This document shows positions 8,385-14,807 of a stretch of DNA of 14,807 nt, one piece after another. The notes below the pieces were generated by a model. That model did no database searches. It was not told the origin of the DNA and saw nothing but the letters and a program-made list of their open reading frames with translations. This DNA comes from Candolleomyces eurysporus (lineage: Eukaryota; Basidiomycota; Agaricomycetes; Agaricales; Psathyrellaceae), in contig JANBPK010000328.1 of the NCBI GenBank assembly GCA_027579435.1, positions 1 through 14,807 on the forward strand. Reading direction: 5' to 3'. Both the position numbers and the translations under genes were made by a program. Positions within the stretch are counted from its first letter, which is position 1; the number at the start of each line of letters is the position of its first letter.

Positions 8385-11300
8385 TTAGTTGAATCTGCAT
8401 CGGATTTTATCTTCCTCTTCACGCTTCTTTTCCTCGATAAAATGCTCCCACTTCTCAACGTGCTTGCTCATAATCGCAGCCGCCTCAGATCTGCGTTCCT
8501 AGAGACAATATGTCAGTTCCTACCAAGGAAGCAGAGGAAATTGACTCACTTCCAAATCGTCAGCGGTGTCAACAAGACTGTTCACCCAGATGGAAGCCCA
8601 ATCCCAGTCGTTCGAGAAGATATTGCCAAATCCCGAAGGTTTTGATAGGATCATGTCGATTTTATGCCACCCACCCTTATGGGTGAAATCAACGATTTCA
8701 TCATCAATAGCAACGGCCCATTTCAAGCAGTCTAGCTCTGTGATAGCCGTTATCAGACATTTCTCGGAGACTGACATGCCTTTCCGTTTATCTGGTACTA
8801 GACACAGGTCGTGAATTGAGTTCATGGTTGAAGATTGAATGTAATCACGTACGAGGGTGGAGTTCTGGAGATTCGAGGATGCGTTGCGTACAGCACTTTG
8901 CGATGTGCGTGTAAATGCGGGAATATGGTACAAACAGATCCTTTGCGCGACTTTCTTCGTACATGAAGTCTGAAAAAGATTTGTGGTACATATTTAGCTC
9001 CATGGTGCCCGGCTCATCCTCCTCGAGATACACAAGGGAATGGAGGTCCAAGGCAAGGACGTCTAAGAGATTGTTTTCCAGATTCAACAGCTCGTAGATA
9101 TGATGATGGTGAAATAGGTCAAAGGCCCCTGTAGCTTTCATATGGAACACCTTGAGAAGCAAAAGAAAGTCGTGTCCACTGTGGGTATCGACAGCTTCAT
9201 ACGCTTCCTTTGCATTCAACAAGATACTGGTGTAAAGTATATCGAGGGCTTCAAATGGTTTTGTCACTTGTCCTTGATCTGGTGTCCAGTTGAGGACCGT
9301 CTTCAACCTGTGCGCAGGCAATGCTCGACGTTCCGACACGTACTTGAAGACGGTCGCAACATACACGAACTGCCCAGACCCAGCCTGCACAAGGGTTTCG
9401 ATGTTCCCTTCCGTGAACCAATCGGGTTGACCGATTCTGAGGCCGATATCCTGGAATCGTCTCCGTAGGTATCGTCGCATATCTTCTGTGGCGTCGTATT
9501 GGTCACTGAGCTGTATGTGGTAGGCCAGTCTGGGTAGAGAGCCAGTGGGGCCCAAAGCCGTACGAATAGGCAACTCAGGTCGGCTGGCAATGAAAATACG
9601 GAAGGGGAGGTCGTTGTTGAGGAGGGAATTCTTGATGGCGGACAATAACTCCGCCTGTCTATCTTCCGCTCTGTATTTCAACTCGACACGCCTGAGGTCC
9701 GTAGTGGTGTCCGGCTCGCCTTGGCACTCGTCAAGACCATCGATGAGGATCGCATGCGGGAAGGTGGAGATGTCGTATTCCTCGCTTCTTTGAAGACTCT
9801 CGAACGGGCGAACGACGAGCACATCCATCTGGGTTTCGAGCGATTGAGAGAAGATGAGAGGGTCGTGCTTTACTGCGCCAGCAATGGAGCACTGTAAAAT
9901 GGGATGTTTTAACCCTAGCTGATAGGCAATGGTCGGGATAATGGTGGATGCTGTGTTCCGACTGGGGTCTCCGGCGGAAATGAAGTATGCTGCTCCTAGA
10001 ATATTGCCCTTTGCGCAACGTTCAGCAACAGTTTGCTGCAGAGCTGATTTTCCCGAACCGGCAGCGCCAGTCATGCACAACAAGCATTGGGGACCATCGC
10101 GATCCTCGATCCATTCCATGAGTTCGCGAGTGACTTCAACTCGGGTGTCTTCGTCGCACTTTGGAGCATCGTATTGAGCACTGGAGTTATAGAGAGCATT
10201 GGGCGCCGTGCGCTCCCGCAGTAGCTTCCAACCTGCAAGGCCGTAGCACCACAACATGATACGTTTAAGTGAGTCATGTCCATGGTAGAATGAAGTCAGC
10301 CTCACGTACCATCGATCGGCCTAGTACTTGCGCCTGGATCACCTGCATTCATATTTATATGGATATCCCCCATTCGAAAGTCCCTGGAATTCGAGAAAAA
10401 TGAGGTTGTCCTTGATGAGGCTGGATTCTCGTTGGAATAAATCGCAGGTAACGGCTCAGGTGGTTGAAGATCTTCACTGCCGGAAGAAGTCGAGACCATC
10501 GTCATGGTGTTGTGTGAAGAATCGACTATGGAGTTCTCTTGTTGAGATCGATAGCTGTAGTGGTTCAAGCTGTCCACGGGATGCGTCAAAGCTGAAGCCG
10601 AGAGTAGTGAGGAATGATGGGAAGGGGGAGGCCGAGCGCCTAGCACATTTGCAGCCATTGGCATTACTGAGCCTTGAGACAAGCCGGGAGATAGGTCTGC
10701 ATCATAACCATAAGTACTTACGTCATCAATGGAGGACAATACGCACTGTCAAACGATGCAACATGGGGCGGGGGATTGAATCTAAGATGAGTCGTATTAG
10801 GAATATCGACACAATGATTCCCATTCGAGGTGGGAGTGCGTTGAAAGAGTGATGAATGCGTGAGATTCGCATTTGATCCTGCCCCAGGCGCCGCGTTAGC
10901 GCATTTTGAGGGTAATGCTAATGGCGGTAGGTTGGACAGCAGTTTGAAATCTTCGGCCGTCCACTGATAAGATGTTTGGAAAAAGGTTGGAGGGGGAATG
11001 TTAGTGATGGATGCCGCTAGTGGCTGTGGGTTTGCACTTTCGACGGCGATGTCGGGATATGAAGAGGACTTATTCATCCCCTCCCAAGAGTAGGCCGGAG
11101 TGAAAGTAGAATCCAACACGGCCCCGAAAGGATCGACGGATGGAAGGTTAGGGTATGGATTGTATGGCGATGAAAGTGACAGTTCGGGCACCAAGCCACT
11201 CCCGAATTGGGCGAAGTTCTCTACCCGTCGCTNGGGGGGGAAGAGCTTGAGGTGCGGCAGGTGCCTGCAGGAGTGGAAGGCTTCTCATGGCGGTGCTGGG

Positions 11301-11843
11301 ATACTGCACTGTCCGCGCAGAAGAGCGACTGAAGACTGGATTTGCCTCCACGGCTACGTATGGAGAACAGGAAGGAGCATATCTGCCATACACTGATGGT
11401 GTCGCCCCAACGCTAGTCGCCACTGGATTTCTTCCCGAAGGTGGTGATTGAGACGCAACGTTATTCGTGGGAGCCAACTGCGGTGGCGGCTGTAACGCCG
11501 TTAGCGCTCGTGGCGATGATGCTGTGGTCTCAGCGAGGCTGGAGGAGAAGCTGGGATATGCGGCAGCAGGGTGCATCCATTGGCTTCCTGAGGTATTAGA
11601 ATGAGTCGATGCCAAACTCCCTCTCGAATGTGCATGACCAAGACGAGAAGATGGAAGCTGGGACCTGATGCCCTCGACTGGCTGCTGCTGGGAAGCAGGT
11701 AGTTGAGATATCACAGGCGCAGCCCTTGAGCTTGGTCCTGCCCCTGTGGCGCCTATTCGACCTTCCTGAATGTTGAAGAGCGAAGGGTACGGGCCAAAAG
11801 ACCGTGAGTTGGGGCCTACATTGCTGGGCTGGTCCTTTGGCAT
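8385..11843 (-). CDS. NACHT-domain NTPase (fungal NLR-like protein), copy 2, five exons, one probable assembly frameshift
   Basis: This is the paralogue of the gene at 708-4209 with identical architecture. Exons on the minus strand are 11843-10747, 10696-10310, 10232-8853, 8797-8550 and 8498-8385, with introns of 50, 77, 55 and 51 nt. Exon 1 is one base too long: relative to copy 1 there is one extra base at 11233-11240, where the assembly has an N followed by seven G. Removing one base restores the frame and gives about 1074 aa. The P-loop GAAGSGKS, Walker B AILIDGLDEC and RIFIASRPE are all intact. The distal part of the third exon differs strongly from copy 1. The C-terminus ends early at KIRCRFN because of a 1-nt shift; the next frame would give an acidic Ser/Asp-rich tail like copy 1. 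A 271-bp transposable element lies 70 bp upstream of the chosen ATG. It is probably functional or only recently lost. Confidence 0.85.
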
Positions 11844-11912
11844 TGGTGTCAAGATGAGAGTTGGAAGAAAGGTGTAACGGCCACGAGGCAATTGCGTATG
11901 ACAAGTGCACTA

Positions 11913-12183
11913 CACCGCTGGGATCCAATTGCTCCGATGCATTCGGCGACATCGTTGCAAAAGGCTTCCTTCGATTAGAAAATTGATACTGTTCTGCATT
12001 GGGCCAAATGTGATGCGATATTTGTCTTTTGCAGCCTGCAATACGCGGAATCTGGCGTTTTGTGGGCGGCAATACGCAAATAATTGTCTTCTGCGCGTTG
12101 CAAGAAGTTTTTCAGAACCTAATATTTTTGGATTTGTTTTGCATGCACCTTGCAGACCGCGAAAGAGTTGGATCCCAGCAGTG
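11913..12183. mobile_element. 271-bp non-autonomous inverted-repeat element (MITE-like, CACTA-type ends)
   Basis: The left end CACCGCTGGGATCCAA (11913-11928) and the right end TTGGATCCCAGCAGTG (12168-12183) are inverted repeats of 16 nt with a single mismatch. The flanking triplets are both CTA (11910-11912 and 12184-12186), consistent with a 3-bp target duplication. Ends starting CACYG with a 3-bp duplication fit the CACTA/EnSpm group, though this is only suggestive. The interior is fairly AT-rich and has a short repeated GCAATACGC motif. The ORFs crossing it on both strands run through the inverted repeats and are chance. Unit A lacks the element at the equivalent site, so insertion followed the duplication. 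Confidence 0.75.
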
Positions 12184-12186
12184 CTA

Positions 12187-12684
12187 CTCATGGGGTGCAA
12201 GATGAAAGGAAATATGACACAGGATCTCACCGCCTCATGGCTTTGTCCAATCGAAACGGGGACTTCCGCCGAAAGACGGAGATCGGACCTTGTCGAGCAG
12301 GCCAGACGCGAAAATTTAAAGGATGAGATCCACGCGTTCTGTTGTCTTGAGTGCCGTGTCTATGGGCCAGAAGGAAGGTGGGTCGTCTTTGAGCCCCACG
12401 CCTATGAGATTCTCTGTAAATAAAAGCCGTCTGTTCTGGCCTCTCGAGAGCTCGAGGTCACCACCCTACACAAAAACGATATAGAGGGCCGAACCACACA
12501 CCGACTGAATCAAATATCACGTCACCTGCAACGGAAAAGCTAAAATCATTGATATTCCCCAAAAAAAGAAACGAAAAACAAATAGACGAGGGATACAATT
12601 ACAAGAAATTCTTGGATTCATTTCAAATTCAGGAAAGAAACACATCCGAAAAATTGACTCGGGCACGCAGTCGTTGAGGCTGGT
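12187..12684 (-). other. Intergenic region of unit B between NACHT copy 2 and the peroxiredoxin pseudogene
   Basis: This is the counterpart of about 4300-4807. It shares the CCGCCTCATGGCT block, the GGCCTCTCGAGAGCTCGAGG block and the A-rich tract after ATATTCCCC near 12553. It would contain the distal NACHT promoter, now pushed away from the gene by the inserted element. No gene is seen. Confidence 0.4.
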
Positions 12685-13709
12685 TCAAGACGCGGGAGCT
12701 TCCCCTCCTTCCTGAATCGACTTGATCGAGGGCAAGGCGAGGGCTAAAAGCGCGAACAGGCAAGAGAAATATTCCTTAGGAACATGTACGCATACCCGTT
12801 GGAATGGATCACCACGCACCTATCAACTGGCTTTACAGGGATCTTCTTATCCGCCAATTTGCCTCCCTTGCGGAAGACAAAGTGGCTTCGCTTGGTCTTA
12901 CCACCTTCAGCTGCGCCCAAGGCAGCGATTAGGGACGGGTATGGGAGCTCCTTCTGGAAAATGAAAGCGACAACAGAGATTGGTGTGTGAGCGTTAAAGA
13001 CTAGGAGGGTAGAGCACGCATGAACAGATACCTTGGTTTACCATTTAGCCTGGCAGTAGACGTATCCGCGCTCAAACCATACACATCAAAGTTGAGCGAT
13101 GAAAAGTCTGGGTAGACGTCTGTGAATCCACATGCTTGTGTCGTGCATCCAGCTATACGGAACGCGACTCGAGTTAAGCCAGAATTATGCAGAGAAAACA
13201 AAGAAAGGCAACCGACGTATGCGTATCAGCCTTTGGAACCAAGAACAAAACGACACACTTCTCATTTGCAAAGTCTGCGATTTGAACACCCTCACCCTTT
13301 TCGTTTTTCAAGGTTAAAGTGGGTAAACTGGCGCCAAAATCAATGGATTCGAGTGCAGGATCGGCCTCAGCGTCATCTTCAGTCGGTGAATCCGACTTTG
13401 CCTGCAAGGAAAGATGGAGAGAGCCCCAAGTGAGTGATAAGGTCAATAAATATTTATCGATTAGCAACGAGACAAGAGAAATTGAGCCTGCAAGCCGCAC
13501 CTTCTACTTCTTCGACGTCTCCCCCTTTGCCCTTTGCGGGAGCCTCCTCAGCCCCTTCTTCCGGAGCCATCCTCGTCTCGGAATTCAAGGCCATCTCGCA
13601 GGCTCAACAGTGGCTTCTGCAGCAGGGACCGCAGCGATGCAAATCGACCTCCTCAATGTTTTAGCACCCCCAACCGCGTTTTCAGTAGTCGCTTTAGCAC
13701 GGGTGGCAT
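12685..13709 (-). pseudogene. Dot5/BCP-type peroxiredoxin, copy 2, pseudogene
   Basis: It is colinear with the gene at 4808-5819. The active-site stretch PGCTTQAC and the block KTKRSHFVFRKGGKL are still readable, but the gene cannot make the protein. Lesions seen: a 7-bp tandem duplication in exon 1 (CCTTTGC at 13524-13530 and 13531-13537); an extra triplet near 13505 giving TAG in the old frame; the intron 2 donor GT changed to AT (base 13220); a 1-nt deletion near 13050 and a TAA at 13038-13040 in exon 3; and a 5-nt deletion in the last exon near 12725. The upstream pseudo-N-terminus (ATG at 13709) is also frameshifted. Loss of this copy leaves the unit A gene as the only candidate peroxidase in the window. 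Confidence 0.9.
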
Positions 13710-13771
13710 GGTGGTATTTAACATGTTCCAAACTAGATGTTGGGTTTTACCCGGCTCTTGACAACAACAGC

Positions 13772-13793
13772 GATGGCGATGGGATGGCGATGG
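13772..13793. repeat. Two exact tandem copies of an 11-bp motif
   Basis: GATGGCGATGG occurs twice back to back upstream of the peroxiredoxin pseudogene. The equivalent unit A site (near 5884) has one copy, so this is a small replication-slippage duplication specific to unit B. Confidence 0.8.
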
Positions 13794-14236
13794 GGACGAC
13801 CAGTATGAAAAGAAGGAGGGAAGAGAAATTCCCGAGCTGCATTGCATTTCCAGCCTCAGCCAAGAACGGGGCAATGACATGAGCAGATTCGGGGCTCTTG
13901 AACGAGACTGGCGGTTGTGACGTGTGAATCTGTGATGTCGGGCCGCTGTTGATGCGTCCGTTCTTTCCTTCAGTCATCCTCCAAACTTTTTGCGTCTCGC
14001 CTTCCAAGGGTCCCGGTCAAGGGCCTTGCTTCAATCTCTGAGGATGACCTCGTCTCAAAGCGTGGGTCGCCCTTTCTTCACATAGCCTCAACATTTCGCA
14101 GATGGCCTCTGCGGGACTGGTTTCCCCAATCTGGCGTGCTCCTAATTCTGAATCCCAGTTTGCCTCCTCCATATGGCTGTCCACGCGATGTACTCAACCT
14201 TTGTAAAAGACTATGAACTAAATCGCCAGCCCGAAC
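13794..14236. other. Divergent intergenic region upstream of the F-box remnant
   Basis: It contains the probable shared promoter region between the peroxiredoxin pseudogene (minus strand) and the F-box gene (plus strand). The part from about 14010 has no counterpart in unit A, which apparently lost it by deletion. A short upstream ORF of 29 codons (14173-14262, starting MAVHAMYSTF) overlaps the F-box ATG in another frame. If transcribed, it could reduce initiation at the F-box start. Nothing else is recognisable. Confidence 0.4.
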
Positions 14237-14807
14237 ATGATGCACCTCCTCTCATTCCCTGAAGAGCTGCTGGAACGTATCCTCAAAGAGGTCGTTCTTT
14301 ACCCTCAACCCTCTTCCACCTCCTCCCAGCCCCATGCCACTTCGATATCGACATCCGCCGTCCTACAACCCTGAAGCACCCTCAAGGTCACTCGGGCCTT
14401 TGCCCATCNTCGACACCCTCCTCCACGCCCAAGAGCAGTCCCAGCACGACGCGGCGTGCATCCCCACATTCCAGCCCCAGTCAGAAGCCGACCTGCGAGT
14501 CCGTGATCCAATCATACCACTGTGGTCCATCCTCCGCCTCATCTTCACATGCCGCATCCACCTTGTCGGCTTTCTCCAGTGCATCGCACGCCGCCCCTCT
14601 GAATGATTCCACCCAAGATGTCCGAGTAGTAGGATCCTCGAGCGCCTCCTCGTCCTCGTCGGCCCTCGAAAAGGCACTCGCACCTCTCCTGATGTGCCGC
14701 CTGATCTAACGCATTGCGCTCCCTCTCTACTACCGCGTCGTCATCCCGAGGAGTCGGGAACAAACAAAGCTATTCTTGGAGAGAGGGCTGGGTTTCGGTC
14801 CGTATGA
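14237..14807 (+). pseudogene. F-box-type gene, unit B copy, frame-broken and cut by the window end
   Basis: The ATG at 14237 opens with MMHLLSFPEELLERILKEVV, a good F-box start (the LPxELLxxIL core that binds Skp1 in SCF ubiquitin ligases). That frame ends at a TGA after 46 codons in a Ser/Pro-rich linker. The next frame is open across the linker from before 14281 and reaches ALEKALAPLLMCRLI, then a TAA at 14707-14709, and continues in the same frame with RIALPLYYRVVIPRSREQ and TKLFLERGLGFGPY to the window end. That second part matches the usual fungal pattern after the F-box (CR.F..IA.PLLYR.V). At least one frameshift and one stop are therefore needed to explain it. An intron could hide the frame change but not the stop. 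The N at 14409 does not alter the encoded serine. Confidence 0.7.

Larger units (their letters stand above)
7885..14807. repeat. Tandem segmental duplication, unit B
   Basis: This is the second direct copy of the block described for about 210-6616, cut by the window end inside the F-box remnant. It differs by the insertion of a 271-bp element at 11913-12183, by many indels in the peroxiredoxin, and by keeping the F-box start. NACHT protein divergence gives a sense of age: in the first 100 residues after the second intron the two copies differ at 11 positions. Confidence 0.9.

Noticed and set aside
10697..10721. A GTAAGT donor in NACHT copy 2 giving a 25-nt intron at the first exon junction
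   Set aside because: It is too short for a fungal intron and copy 1 lacks the donor. The GTGCGT donor 25 nt earlier is present in both copies and gives a 50-nt intron in frame in each.
11905..12423. A 172-codon plus-strand ORF across the inverted-repeat element
   Set aside because: It starts just outside the element, runs through both inverted repeats into NACHT promoter sequence, and has no counterpart in unit A.
1..14807. CRISPR arrays, bacterial-type operons or RNA genes
   Set aside because: There are no spaced direct repeats, no tRNA- or rRNA-like stretches, and the intron-rich genes are clearly eukaryotic.

Overview
The window looks like nuclear DNA of a mushroom-forming basidiomycete (Agaricomycetes). 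The evidence is the many short introns (50-99 nt, with GTRNGN-type donors and YAG acceptors), a large NACHT protein of the agaric type with its characteristic C-terminal tail, a fungal nuclear thiol peroxidase, and F-box remnants. I cannot name the species. Two undetermined bases (11233 and 14409) show that this is draft assembly sequence.

The main fact is a tandem segmental duplication. Unit A (about 210-6616) and unit B (about 7885-14807, cut by the window end) carry the same parts in the same order and orientation: the 3' tail of an unrecognised plus-strand gene; a five-exon minus-strand NACHT gene; a five-exon minus-strand Dot5/BCP-like peroxiredoxin gene; and a plus-strand F-box gene divergent from the peroxiredoxin. 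A spacer of about 1.2 kb (6617-7885) separates the units.

The copies have aged unevenly. Both NACHT genes keep all four introns at the same positions and phases. Copy 1 (708-4209, 1088 aa) is fully open. Copy 2 (8385-11843, about 1074 aa) has one frame break, which lies exactly at an N beside a G run and is probably an assembly error. Peroxiredoxin copy 1 (4808-5715) can be spliced into a complete 194-aa protein with both cysteines. Copy 2 is a clear pseudogene with several frameshifts, stops and a lost splice donor. Both F-box copies are broken, and copy 1 has lost its F-box motif. The plus-strand gene tail is decayed in both units. The NACHT gene therefore looks like the part of the unit held by selection.

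Unit B also carries a 271-bp element with 16-nt terminal inverted repeats and a likely 3-bp target duplication, 70 bp upstream of the chosen NACHT copy 2 start. Unit A lacks it, so it arrived after the duplication. The NACHT proteins have an N-terminal region of about 490 residues, mostly disordered. It contains a conserved acidic/aromatic patch that I do not recognise and that is the most interesting unexplained protein feature here. I see no CRISPR array, tRNA, rRNA or complete autonomous transposon.
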